Assembly (NCBI GenBank): GCA_015207365.1
Contig: JADEXA010000004.1
Span: 124,001-188,000 of the forward strand
DNA: 64,000 bases
DNA from: Vacuolonema iberomarrocanum LEGE 07170
Lineage (GTDB): Bacteria; Cyanobacteriota; Cyanobacteriia; Elainellales; Elainellaceae
Reading direction: 5' to 3'
Translations under genes and position numbers: made by a program
In this document: positions 47,536-56,607 of the stretch, in pieces
Numbering within the stretch: position 1 is the stretch's first letter
Layout of the letters: each line of letters starts with the position of its first letter
The notes under the pieces: generated by a model
What the model was told of the DNA's origin: nothing
The model's input: the letters and a program-made list of their open reading frames with translations, nothing else
Databases searched by the model: none

Positions 47536-47902
47536 GGTAGAGCCTGTAACCGTGGCTAATCATATAAGCAGGAAGGAAAACGCCTGGGACTTTTCACCAA
47601 ACCACTATCCAAGCAAGCAGTATCCAAACGCTATAAGTATGCATCGTTTGGATGGGCCTATCAATGCTGCTTGGTTAAACTTCTAGACCACACTACCCTT
47701 CTACATCACCAGATAGACATAGAAGGATCCCTGATTAATCCTACTGTGCGTAGACATAAGTTTATCGTGCCCATAAGTTCCGCACAAATATCTTCATCGG
47801 AGACTGCTTTACGTAAGGGCTGTATAAATTTTATCTGTGAATGTCTCGCTGATGGAACAGCAGAGTCTAGCTGCGATCGCTCACCACTATTCGCCGCCGA
47901 AC
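47536..47902. other. spacer upstream of the redoxin gene
   Basis: About 367 bases without a gene. It holds the long imperfect stem-loop at 47608-47675. Confidence 0.45.
47608..47675. repeat. imperfect inverted repeat
   Basis: CCAAGCAAGCAGTATCCAAACG pairs with CGTTTGGA and TGCTGCTTGG across a 14-base loop. It may act as a terminator for murI or as an independent element. Confidence 0.6.
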
Positions 47903-48802
47903 TCACGAAGCCGACGTTCGTAAAACGCTGTCGGCAACGTTGACACATTCAACCGATGGTCGCTGCCCCAGCCACTGGGCAGAGAGGGTCGCAAACTGCT
48001 GCGGCTCACCACTGACACAGAAGCGGGTGGGGTGCTTGGTAACAGCTCCACTTTGCTCCCAGCGTAGGCCCAGGGCGTCTAGCTCTTGCTCAGCCGCCGC
48101 CACCATAGAGACGGCTGGATCGACCAGGCGCACGGTAGACGGCAGAATTTTACGGAGGACAGGCTCCAAGTGCGGATAGTGAGTGCAACCATAAACCAGG
48201 GTATCGATCTGGCGATCGATCAGTGGTGCCAGATAGTCGCGGGCAACCTGCTCCATAACGGGGGTGTGAATTTGATTTTGCTCAATCAGCGGGACAAATT
48301 CAGGACAACCCACTTGCCACACCTGGGCAGTGGGATCAATTTCGGCGATCGCCCGACCATAGGCCCCACTGGCGGCAGTCGCTGGGGTCGCAATCACCCC
48401 AATGCGGCGTCCGGTTTGAACGGCGGCTCGCGCACCGGGAAGAATAACCCCCAAAACGGGCAGCGGAAATTCCGATCGCACGGTCTCTAGGGCTAGCGCT
48501 GAGCTGGTATTGCAGGCCATCAGCACCATCTTTGCACCCTGGCTTTGCATCCAATGAAGAATTTCGCGGACAAATTGCAGAATCTCCGCTTCCGACCGCG
48601 TGCCATAGGGTAGCCGGGCGGTATCGCCGAAATAGAGGTAGGACTCTTGAGGCAAGTGCCGATAGAGTTGGCGCAGCACCGTTAGCCCACCGACACCACT
48701 GTCAAAGACACCGATGGAATGGGGCGAAAACGCCTCCGGCACAGAGCCAGAGGCGTTGGATGGATGAGATTTGGAAGGATTCGTGTGACTCAAGGGGTTC
48801 AC
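47903..48802 (-). CDS. murI: glutamate racemase
   Basis: A 299-residue MurI. IGVFDSGVGGLTVLRQL, MACNTSSALA (catalytic Cys) and YGCTHYPHLEP (second Cys) are present. It makes D-Glu for peptidoglycan. It follows amiC by 12 bases on the same strand, so a cell-wall operon is likely. Confidence 0.96.
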   Translation of the reverse strand: MNPLSHTNPSKSHPSNASGSVPEAFSPHSIGVFDSGVGGLTVLRQLYRHLPQESYLYFGDTARLPYGTRSEAEILQFVREILHWMQSQGAKMVLMACNTSSALALETVRSEFPLPVLGVILPGARAAVQTGRRIGVIATPATAASGAYGRAIAEIDPTAQVWQVGCPEFVPLIEQNQIHTPVMEQVARDYLAPLIDRQIDTLVYGCTHYPHLEPVLRKILPSTVRLVDPAVSMVAAAEQELDALGLRWEQSGAVTKHPTRFCVSGEPQQFATLSAQWLGQRPSVECVNVADSVLRTSAS

Positions 48803-48814
48803 TTCAAGGTGGGA

Positions 48815-50683
48815 TCAGTAGTTTTGTTGGAGATATTGTAGGATTCCACGGGCGATCGCAGCGGACATTTGTGAACGCCATTGTGGATCCGCCAGCCGGG
48901 GTGCATCCTCGGCTCCCGTAACAAATCCCAGTTCTAACAAAACCGCTGGCATAGACGTGTTGCGGATGACATAGAAGCGGGCAGATTTGAGGCCGCGATC
49001 GCGCATTCCCGACACGGGCACCATATTATCGTGGATGACCCGTCCTAGCCGTGCCCCCTCCGCAGAGGCATAGAAGGTTTCGATACCGTTCACATCGGGG
49101 CGCGACATGCTCAAGGCATTGGCGTGAATGCTGACGAAGATATTAGCATTGGCGCGCTCTGCAATTTGTACCCGAGGTTCCAAATCGACTTCTGTGTCCG
49201 ACTGGCGGGTCATCACCACTTGCACGCCCTGCTGTTCGAGCAATTGCGCGACCTGCAAGCTGACATCTAACACAATGTCTTCTTCTTCCATGCCGCCAAT
49301 GCCCACAGCACCAGGGTCACGACCCCCATGGCCAGGATCAATGGTAACCGTCAGACGGCTGTTGTTCAGATTGGGTAGGTCGCCAACATTCGGAGCCGGA
49401 CGCGTAGGCGCCGGAGCAGGGGTCCGCGGACGTTGTAGTTCAACGGCCAGCACCTGCCGGGTGACTTCATTAACTTCGCCAACGCGGACACCGGAGGATG
49501 GCTCAACCTGGATCACAACCGAGCCGTTTTCCTGGCGCAACCGCACCCGCCGTAGCGGACTATTGCTACTCAGGTCGGGGTTCGGGATTTGTTGAGCCAG
49601 TTCCGCCGAGGGAATGATGATGTTGATGTTGTCGGATCCGCGATCGCGCTCCGTTCGATACTCAAACGGCTGGCTGGTGCGAATAAGCAGGCGATCGCCA
49701 TCGGGAGATAGCGCAATGGATTGGATCTGCGTCCGCTCGTCTCGCGGCGGTTGTACGGGGGGCTGGCTGGGCGTTGTAGGTGGCTGAGCCGGTGGCGTCG
49801 GATTTTGCGACACGGGCGGCATCGGCAATGGATCGCGGCTCATGACCACGCGATCGCCCCGCAGGCGGCTCTGCACCAGGGTAATGCCATTGGGCGCAAC
49901 GCTAGCAATCCAGTTGGTATCCTCATCCTCCAGTTCAAAGGTGAAGCGGGCGCGATCGCGGCGACGTTGCTCAATCTCGATCTCTTCGACCCCGTTGCGC
50001 CCAACCTCCACGGTTTGTTCATCCAACCGTTCGGGCACGCGGGTATTTTCCATATCCAACTCCAGCTCATCGCGATCGCGGTTGCGATCCAGATCCACAT
50101 CCTCGGGCATGCCGCCACGGGTGCGGATGAAGAAGCCATTGGCAATCTCCTGCACATCAACGATTTCTGCCAAGCCAGACGATTCCGGCGGCGCTTGCTC
50201 CGGTGGAGCTGGTTGGGGCGTCGTCGGGTCGGGCTCTGGGGCTGGGGTTGGGGCTTGCGCCAGGTCGGGATCATAGTCCGGCGTCGGCAACTGCACCGTC
50301 CATTGAGACGGCGTCTGCCCCCGAATGAGAATCTCTTCTGGGTTCAGCACATACCCCGGATTGAGCTCGATCACCACGCGGGTTGTTTGGGCATCGAACT
50401 GCCCGAAGCGCACTTCCCGCACGGCTCCACCCACAGAGCGCCGTAGGGTAGAACGCCCCAACTGAACCCCTGGCAGGTCAATCACCAGCCGAGTCGGATT
50501 CGCGATTAACTGCGCACGGGGCTGCACAGCTTCATCGGTTACCAACGTTAGGCGGTTTTGATTGGCATCAAACTGCCAGTCCTGTAGCGTTCCTGCCAGT
50601 GCTGTATTGGTCGAAATCAACAGAGAACCAAAAGCGCCCACTAAGCTGGGCAAAATCCATCTAGATTTCACAACAAACCTCAT
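48815..50683 (-). CDS. amiC: N-acetylmuramoyl-L-alanine amidase with AMIN domains
   Basis: About 622 residues. A signal peptide is followed by an AMIN domain (about 30-130), a Pro-rich linker, a second AMIN-like region and a C-terminal Amidase_3 domain. Zn ligands are His in DPGHGG, Glu in MEEEDI and His in SIHAN; the catalytic Glu is in LLELGF. In filamentous cyanobacteria AmiC cuts septal peptidoglycan and drills nanopores. ATG 50683 gives a clean signal peptide; the longer frame does not. It heads an amiC-murI unit. Confidence 0.93.
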   Translation of the reverse strand: MRFVVKSRWILPSLVGAFGSLLISTNTALAGTLQDWQFDANQNRLTLVTDEAVQPRAQLIANPTRLVIDLPGVQLGRSTLRRSVGGAVREVRFGQFDAQTTRVVIELNPGYVLNPEEILIRGQTPSQWTVQLPTPDYDPDLAQAPTPAPEPDPTTPQPAPPEQAPPESSGLAEIVDVQEIANGFFIRTRGGMPEDVDLDRNRDRDELELDMENTRVPERLDEQTVEVGRNGVEEIEIEQRRRDRARFTFELEDEDTNWIASVAPNGITLVQSRLRGDRVVMSRDPLPMPPVSQNPTPPAQPPTTPSQPPVQPPRDERTQIQSIALSPDGDRLLIRTSQPFEYRTERDRGSDNINIIIPSAELAQQIPNPDLSSNSPLRRVRLRQENGSVVIQVEPSSGVRVGEVNEVTRQVLAVELQRPRTPAPAPTRPAPNVGDLPNLNNSRLTVTIDPGHGGRDPGAVGIGGMEEEDIVLDVSLQVAQLLEQQGVQVVMTRQSDTEVDLEPRVQIAERANANIFVSIHANALSMSRPDVNGIETFYASAEGARLGRVIHDNMVPVSGMRDRGLKSARFYVIRNTSMPAVLLELGFVTGAEDAPRLADPQWRSQMSAAIARGILQYLQQNY

Positions 50684-51437
50684 CCAAAATTTGATTCGGA
50701 AGTGAGCGGGTAGACTCACCTCAGCATCCACACATTCCATTTCCATTCCCTTCGTTTCTTAATCGGAATAGAATTTTGAATCGATGGATTCGCGGATCAG
50801 AAGATAACGGCCTCATGCGGCGATCGCGCAGGTTTTGGGGAGATTGTGATAGATGCATCGGCGAAACTCCATTGAATCCTGAAACATATGTCCTGGAAAG
50901 AAAATCCTGGAAAATACGTCCCAGAAAGCCAGGCAATTGATGCAACAAGGTCATCCTACTGGGTGAACTCGTCGTTGCATTTTCAGAATGCCTGCCTGAT
51001 TGTATTGCGGTTTCTGAGTTTGGTTTCACCGAAGTTTGGAGGCGGGCGATCGCTGCGAGCTATTCTCATCTCTCAATAGTTTCTGAGAGAAAAGGCGATC
51101 GTCAGAAAACCATCTCGCGAGATTTTTCTGAGGATGCCTATTCCAAGCGACACAGGTCCTTTACTTATGAGCTTGTTGGACGTTTATACTGTGCCGAATG
51201 TCTTTTCTGGCCTCGCCAACATTGCCCTCCTACTAACCCAAAACAGCCGAAATATACTTGCTCACACCAAAAAATTGAACTACCCATTACAGACTGTTTG
51301 GACGCAAATGAGAAAGCAGATGTTTCGGTCAAATGACAGGATTTGCAGGGAGTGGAGCATAAGCGATCGCTCAATTTCCCCCGGCAAAAGGGTTTCATCG
51401 ATCAAAAACTTGCTGAAAATCCCTTTGGCTCAGGGCT

Positions 51438-51530
51438 GGCAGGACTACCACAACGCTGGCTTAGACTTGCGTGACCGTGTTGATTGTGTGGCTACGTTGC
51501 GACCACACAATCAACGCACTGCGGCAGTCC
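51438..51530. repeat. palindromic repeat, family D (diverged copy)
   Basis: GCAGGACTACCACAACGCTG to CACTGCGGCAGTCCT. Inner arms GTGTTGATTGTGTGGCTACG / CGACCACACAATCAACGC show changes in both arms compared with the copy at 22711. Confidence 0.8.
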
Positions 51531-51540
51531 TATTGTGCCC

Positions 51541-51649
51541 AGTACAGAACACGAAATCAGACCCTCACTAAAATCCTCGATTTTGGGTGGCACGGGCGGT
51601 GCCCATACTACCCAAAATCGAGGATTCTTTGGTTTTTGTCTTGTGCCCA
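51541..51649. repeat. palindromic repeat, family C (diverged copy)
   Basis: AGTACAGAACACGAAATCAG to TTTGGTTTTTGTCTTGTGC; inner stem AATCCTCGATTTTGGGTGG / TACCCAAAATCGAGGATT. Confidence 0.85.
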
Positions 51650-51701
51650 GCCTGTTGTGATAGGTTTAGGCTGAGGTGCCAATGGCGAGAGCGCAACTGT
51701 T

Positions 51702-52271
51702 ATGCCGATTAAGCCTATTTTGAAGTCTGGGTTGAGAGCATTAACCCGTCGTTTGTCCCTGATTTTGCTGCTCGGGGCCTTATTCTTCCTTTATCTCGGT
51801 GTGCAAGGGGAAGCCTTTGCTGCGTCGGGGGCGATCGCCCAACTGGCCAGCACCGGAGAGAGTGATCTGAGCGGCACCGTTACATTCACGCCAACGGACG
51901 CTGGGTTGCAGGTGACGGCAGAAGTCACAAGTGCCCCACCAGGGCTTCACGGTTTTCATATTCACGAAACGGCCAGTTGCGCCAATGGCGGCAAAGGAGC
52001 AGGTGGACACTTCAACCCCGATAGCGTTCAGCATGGCCGCCTGATTACCGACGGATTTGACAATGCCCATGCCGGAGATATGGGGAATTTGTTTGTCGAC
52101 AGCGATGGCATGGGCATGTATGAGCAGGAATTTCCAGGGCTGAGCCTGGAGGACGGACAGCATGCGATCGCCAGCCGTGCCGTTATTCTCCATGCCAAAA
52201 TGGATAGCTACGTCCAGCCTACGGGTGCTGCAGGTGGACGTATTGGTTGCGGTGTCATTGCTCTGCAATAG
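51702..52271 (+). CDS. sodC: Cu/Zn superoxide dismutase
   Basis: A 189-residue protein with a signal or anchor helix at about 17-40 and a SodC domain. GFHIHE, GGHFNP, QHGRL, AHAGDMGN and ILHAK give the Cu and Zn ligands; GGRIGCGV carries the active-site Arg and the disulfide Cys. It would remove superoxide in the periplasm or thylakoid lumen. Many cyanobacteria lack SodC and use Fe, Mn or Ni enzymes. It lies alone. Confidence 0.93.
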   Translation: MPIKPILKSGLRALTRRLSLILLLGALFFLYLGVQGEAFAASGAIAQLASTGESDLSGTVTFTPTDAGLQVTAEVTSAPPGLHGFHIHETASCANGGKGAGGHFNPDSVQHGRLITDGFDNAHAGDMGNLFVDSDGMGMYEQEFPGLSLEDGQHAIASRAVILHAKMDSYVQPTGAAGGRIGCGVIALQ

Positions 52272-52275
52272 AGCA

Positions 52276-52437
52276 TAAACATGAAGATGGAACGCAGATG
52301 AACGCGGATAGACGCAGATGGAGCTGATACAAATCCACCCTCTACGCATTTACTCTTTACTCATTCACCCATCCACCCTCTACGCATCCACTCATCCACC
52401 CTTTACTCGTCCACCCTCCAGATCTCACTCACCCACC
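52276..52437. repeat. dispersed motif and degenerate tandem repeat
   Basis: GAACGCAGATGAACGCGGATA and GACGCAGATGG form a motif seen widely in bacterial genomes. It is followed by several copies of ATCCACCCTCTACGCAT and ACTCATCCACCC. The repeat runs up to the 3' end of alr. Confidence 0.8.
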
Positions 52438-53622
52438 CATTACAGAAACCTCCTGTGGTGCATTCACCGTCACCCGTGGCAGGCGGTGCCTGAAGCCGCA
52501 GATGATCTCCCAGGAAATCGTACCTAGGTCGTTTGCCCAGTCGTCGGCGGTGATGATTTCGTTGCCATCCTGACCGAGGAGGGTGACGATTTCGCCAGGT
52601 TGTAGGTCAGGGACAGCGCTTACGTCTAGCATCATCTGATCCATCGTGACAGCTCCAATTTGGGGAACACGCTGCCCACGAACGAGGCCAGACAGGCGAT
52701 TGGAAAGGAGGCGGGGAACGCCATCGGCATAACCAATACCAATGACCGCGAGGGTGAGATCGTGGGGAGCGACGAAGCTGTGGCCATAGCTGACGCCTGT
52801 CCCAGCCGCCAGGGGCTTGACCTGGGTGACACGGGCTTTGACCTGGAGCACAGGCTGCAGGTTGATGTCGGGTACGAGGTGGGGGGCGGGATGCAGCCCA
52901 TAGAGGATGAGCCCGGCGCGCACCATGTCGTAGTGCAGGTCAGGAGCGCTCAGGGTGGCGGCGGAGTTCGCCAGATGGAACCGGGGCGGCACGATGCCGA
53001 CAGCATGGATCTGGGCGATCGCCTGCTCAAACCGCTGATGCTGCAACTGCATCATACTGGGGTCTGGATCATCCGCTGTGGCGAGATGGGAGTAAACGCT
53101 GGCAATGTTTAGATGGGGCAACCGCTGTACCCATTGGACAAACTCAGCTGCATCTTCCCAGCAGGTGCCCAAACGCGACATCCCGGTATCGACCATGAGG
53201 TGTACAGGGAGGGGAGCCGCACCATGTAACCGACCCAGGGTTTCAGAAAAAACGAGCGCTTGCTTTGGATTGCAGAGGGTGGGCTGGAGATGCCAGTGGG
53301 CGATCGCCTCGACCTGCTCCGACGTATTCACCGCTCCTAACACCAGAATGGGAGCCTGGATGCCCGCATTTCGCAGCTCAATCCCTTCGGGAATCGTCGC
53401 CACCCCCAGCCAGGAAGCTCCCGACCGCAGCGCCGTTTGGGCGATGGCGATCGCCCCATGGCCATAGGCATCGGCCTTGACCACGGCCATCAAATCTGTG
53501 GTGGGGGATAACCGCCGCCGTACCTGGCGCACATTGTGTGCCAGAGCCCTCAAATCCACCTCTACCCAAGCCCGTTCCCGCAACATCGGTTTCAAGCTGG
53601 GGGTCTTCTCCCAATTCAACAT
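52429..53622 (-). CDS. alr: alanine racemase
   Basis: A 397-residue Alr. The PLP Lys is in AVVKADAYGHG near residue 45, and the other-side Tyr is in TGVSYGHSF near 275. It makes D-Ala for peptidoglycan. A start at the later Met (53586) is possible. The last codons overlap a tandem repeat (TGG-rich end VSVMGG). Confidence 0.95.
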   Translation of the reverse strand: MLNWEKTPSLKPMLRERAWVEVDLRALAHNVRQVRRRLSPTTDLMAVVKADAYGHGAIAIAQTALRSGASWLGVATIPEGIELRNAGIQAPILVLGAVNTSEQVEAIAHWHLQPTLCNPKQALVFSETLGRLHGAAPLPVHLMVDTGMSRLGTCWEDAAEFVQWVQRLPHLNIASVYSHLATADDPDPSMMQLQHQRFEQAIAQIHAVGIVPPRFHLANSAATLSAPDLHYDMVRAGLILYGLHPAPHLVPDINLQPVLQVKARVTQVKPLAAGTGVSYGHSFVAPHDLTLAVIGIGYADGVPRLLSNRLSGLVRGQRVPQIGAVTMDQMMLDVSAVPDLQPGEIVTLLGQDGNEIITADDWANDLGTISWEIICGFRHRLPRVTVNAPQEVSVMGG

Positions 53623-54114
53623 CGTCGCTCCTTCTGGACAAACACCACATTCCAGCTACCCTGAGCTGACACTCACTAGCAGGAAATGAACTGAAATTAG
53701 CGATTCCCTTCCAACCCGTCAAGGGACAGTAGACAGAGAAATGGTTACTGGAGTGTTTGCTTTTAGGACTGACGCAAAGCTTGCGTAATCCTGAGCAAAT
53801 TTGTTGATGTTGTGGCCGCGATGCGCCACAACATCAACAAAATGCCTAAGTCCAGGCTTTGTTTGCATTGGAAAAAGATCGGCGTGCCGATTCCGTTTGA
53901 TCTCTAGATTTGGCGTAAGTCGGGCATTATCCACTCTATCTGTGTGTATTCTGCGTCCAACCTAATTGAAAAGAATTCGAAATTCTCATACGGACTAGAG
54001 CGGTTCATCGAGAGGGGTGAAACCGCGCTAATGTCGCTTTCTACTGGTCTTCGTGACAGTTGTGCTACCATCTGGGACATACTTTATTACCCCGATCAAT
54101 GCTTCGGTAGGCTT
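53623..54114. other. divergent spacer alr / HNH gene
   Basis: About 490 bases with a family D palindrome at 53765-53854. The upstream extension of the HNH frame (from 53944) is judged non-coding. Confidence 0.5.
53765..53854. repeat. palindromic repeat, family D (diverged copy)
   Basis: AGGACTGACGCAAAGCTTGCG at the left, TTGTTGATGTTGTGGCCGCG and its mirror ending CATCAACAAAATGCCTAAGTCC. The G+C centre is shortened by two bases. Confidence 0.88.
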
Positions 54115-54612
54115 ATGGGCAAAGTCCTGGTGTTGAATGCCTCATATGAACCTCTCAACATCACAAGTTGGCGGAGAGCGGTTGTCCTTTTGATTAAAGG
54201 AAAGGCAGAACAGGTTGAACACAACGGTAAATTGGTGTACGACACGCTACCACTGCCCACCGTGATTCGTTTGCGCCATTACGTGCGGGTTCCTTACAAA
54301 GAAATTCCCCTGACACGACGCAACATCCTCCACCGGGATTCCCACTCTTGCCAATACTGCGGCTATTTGGGCGATGACCTGACGCTCGATCATGTACACC
54401 CGCGATCGCGAGGCGGCAAAGATACCTGGGACAACATTGTGACCGCCTGCGTCAAGTGCAACGTGAAGAAAGGAAACCGTACCCCCAAAGAAGCAAACAT
54501 GCGTCTCCGTCGTCCACCCCATCGTCCCCACAGCGGTCTTTATTTCGAAGTGACCAAGCATATAAAGAGCGGTGTCCATCAAGAGTGGCAAAAATATGTA
54601 ATCGGCGTCTGA
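54115..54612 (+). CDS. HNH endonuclease-like protein
   Basis: A 165-residue protein. It opens MGKVLVLNASYEPLNITSWR, and the HNH part has HSCQYCG, LTLDHVHPRSRGG, DNIVTAC and KCNVKKGNRT: two Cys pairs for zinc and His-Asn-His chemistry. This variant is common in cyanobacteria and many phyla; its role in the cell is not known. ATG 54115 has GGTAGG before it. The HD gene follows on the same strand. Confidence 0.9.
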   Translation: MGKVLVLNASYEPLNITSWRRAVVLLIKGKAEQVEHNGKLVYDTLPLPTVIRLRHYVRVPYKEIPLTRRNILHRDSHSCQYCGYLGDDLTLDHVHPRSRGGKDTWDNIVTACVKCNVKKGNRTPKEANMRLRRPPHRPHSGLYFEVTKHIKSGVHQEWQKYVIGV

Positions 54613-54790
54613 CCCTGGTTTGTTGAAAGCCAGGGTTTGTTTTTGGGGTGTCGCAGAATCCAAGGATGATTTTTTTCGAGAATGGGTGTGGTATGTCCCG
54701 TCTCGGGAAAAATTATCTCCTCAATCAGCACCGCTGTTTTTCATATATCGTGCCGTTCCGTTGGGCTGGGGCTTTAATGGAAATAGTCTA

Positions 54791-56092
54791 ATGAGAACAG
54801 ATATACGGGTACCTTCTATGCCGCCCTCTCCCTCGCCTCGCGGACTGAGCCGGACCTATCATGACCCCTTGCACGGAGCCATTACGCTGAATCGTCGCGA
54901 TCCCGTAGAAGCCTTGCTCGTGCGATTGATCGACACGCCTGAGTTTCAGCGCTTGCGCCGCATTCGGCAACTGGGGTCGGCCAGCCTCACATTCCATGGG
55001 GCTGAGTCGTCGCGCTTCACCCACTCGCTGGGAGTGATGGCGATCGCCCGTCGCGCCTTTGACCAACTCGCTCAAGACAACCCCGACCTCCAACCACACC
55101 GCGCGACCGTTCTCTGTGCCGCGCTGCTACATGACCTGGGCCATGGCCCCTTCAGCCACACCTGCGAGGAAATCTTTGACAGCCACCACGAGCATTGGAC
55201 CCAGCGTATCCTGGCGGAGTCGGAGCCCATCCGTCATGCTCTGGATGCGTATTCCCCCGACTTGCGATCGCAGATTTGCCAGGTCTACGAAAAGCAGCAT
55301 CCCATCCCGGTGGTGTGGCAGTTGGTGTCGAGCCAGTTGGATTGCGATCGCCTCGACTACCTGATGCGTGACAGCCACTTCACCGGAGCCTCCTATGGCA
55401 GGCTAGATCTCGATCGCATTTTGATGGCACTGCGCTTTGACCCCGACAGCGGACAACTAGCCGTCGCTCGAAAGGGAATCACGGCGATCGAGCATTACCT
55501 GACGGTGCGGTTCTTCATGTATGCCCAGATTTACCACCACCCAAAAAACATTGCGACGACTTGGGTATTGGAACATGCCTTCCAGCGGGCACGGGAACTG
55601 TTTGCTGTGGGTGCAGTAGAAGCCGACGAAGTCATGACGGCTTGGTTGCAGGGTGATTGCGATCGCCTCCCCCTTGATCACTACTTGGGTGCCGATGACG
55701 GCGTTTTCATCTATCACCTACAACGCTGGCAACGCCACTCTGATAACATCCTGTCAGATCTCTGCCGTCGTTTCATCAACCGAGATTTATTGAAAACTCA
55801 CGACATCACCAACCTTTCGCCGGATCAGCACCTTCTCCTACTCGAAGACCTGCATCCGAAACTCAAGGATGCAGGTTTTGCTCCAGACTACTACTGCGGC
55901 ATCCGGGTCGCCTGGAATCGTGGCTACACCCTCTACCAACGAGGGATTAAGCTCAAAACAGAGGATGGATTGCAAGAGATCAGCGACGCATCGTCCCTGG
56001 TCAAGACCCTGACCCAGCCATTGCAAAAGGTCTGGCTCGTCTATCCTCGTGAAATCGATGTCAAAAGTCGAGCGATCGCCCTCTCAGCCTAA
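54791..56092 (+). CDS. HD-domain phosphohydrolase
   Basis: A 433-residue protein of the HD superfamily of dNTPase-like (SAMHD1-related) proteins. YHDPLHGAITL, RRIRQLGSASLTFHGAESSRFTHSLGV (in part), LLHDLGHGPFSH and LDCDRLDYLMRDS are clear. It may hydrolyse nucleotides; dNTPase activity is inferred. ATG 54791 or 54818. Probably co-transcribed with the HNH gene. Confidence 0.9.
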   Translation: MRTDIRVPSMPPSPSPRGLSRTYHDPLHGAITLNRRDPVEALLVRLIDTPEFQRLRRIRQLGSASLTFHGAESSRFTHSLGVMAIARRAFDQLAQDNPDLQPHRATVLCAALLHDLGHGPFSHTCEEIFDSHHEHWTQRILAESEPIRHALDAYSPDLRSQICQVYEKQHPIPVVWQLVSSQLDCDRLDYLMRDSHFTGASYGRLDLDRILMALRFDPDSGQLAVARKGITAIEHYLTVRFFMYAQIYHHPKNIATTWVLEHAFQRARELFAVGAVEADEVMTAWLQGDCDRLPLDHYLGADDGVFIYHLQRWQRHSDNILSDLCRRFINRDLLKTHDITNLSPDQHLLLLEDLHPKLKDAGFAPDYYCGIRVAWNRGYTLYQRGIKLKTEDGLQEISDASSLVKTLTQPLQKVWLVYPREIDVKSRAIALSA

Positions 56093-56607
56093 TGAATTCC
56101 TCTTTATTTAACGTGAATTCGGGATAAGAAAATCTAGCGGTTGAAACCGCGACTAGCGGAACGAAACCCGCCTTCGCGGGTTCTCAAAGTACGGGCTTTC
56201 GTAGTCCGCAACGGCGGACTTCGTTCTGATAGCCGCGACTTTAGTCGCTAAGGTGTTATCCCGAACTCACGTTTTTTACATTGCATTGATGATTCATTGC
56301 GTTGATCGATAGTGCATGTCCTGTCCGCACCATCAAGAAAGGTCGTCGAACCTGTGAGCGTCTTGCACCTTATAAAATAGATAAAGAAGTGCCCCCTTCC
56401 CCCCTGTTCATGAAATTGGTTAAATGGCAAAGAGTCTGAAGCCTCTCATGGCCTTCTATTTCACGGCAGGTTTCCACTCGTAGGAAGCGAATGCTCGATA
56501 GCGCCTGGAATCTGGGATGCCGAACCGGTCGGTTTGTTTGATGCAGTACTGCAGATTAGACCGATAAAAATTACCTTTAAGTCGATCGTTGTCATAGGAG
56601 CATAACT
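56093..56607. promoter_or_regulatory. leader region of acnB with REP-like repeat
   Basis: About 515 bases. The first 130 hold several small hairpins (next entry). The ribosome site of acnB is AGGAG about eight bases before ATG 56608. No regulatory box recognised. Confidence 0.45.
56125..56255. repeat. REP-like hairpin cluster
   Basis: A chain of short stems: GCGGTTGAAACCGC, ACCCGCCTTCGCGGGT, GTCCGCAACGGCGGAC and TAGCCGCGACTTTAGTCGC. Sequences of this type are dispersed through many cyanobacterial genomes. The ends GGGATAAGA and GTTATCCC form an outer inverted repeat. Confidence 0.85.

Larger units (their letters stand above)
50684..51701. other. long divergent spacer amiC / sodC
   Basis: About 1 kb. 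It contains family D and C elements at 51438-51649. An open frame at 51134-51571 has no recognisable domain and its end lies inside the repeats, so I do not call it. Nothing else recognised. Confidence 0.45.

Noticed and set aside
51134..51571. 145-codon frame before sodC
   Set aside because: No recognisable family, and its end is made of repeat sequence.
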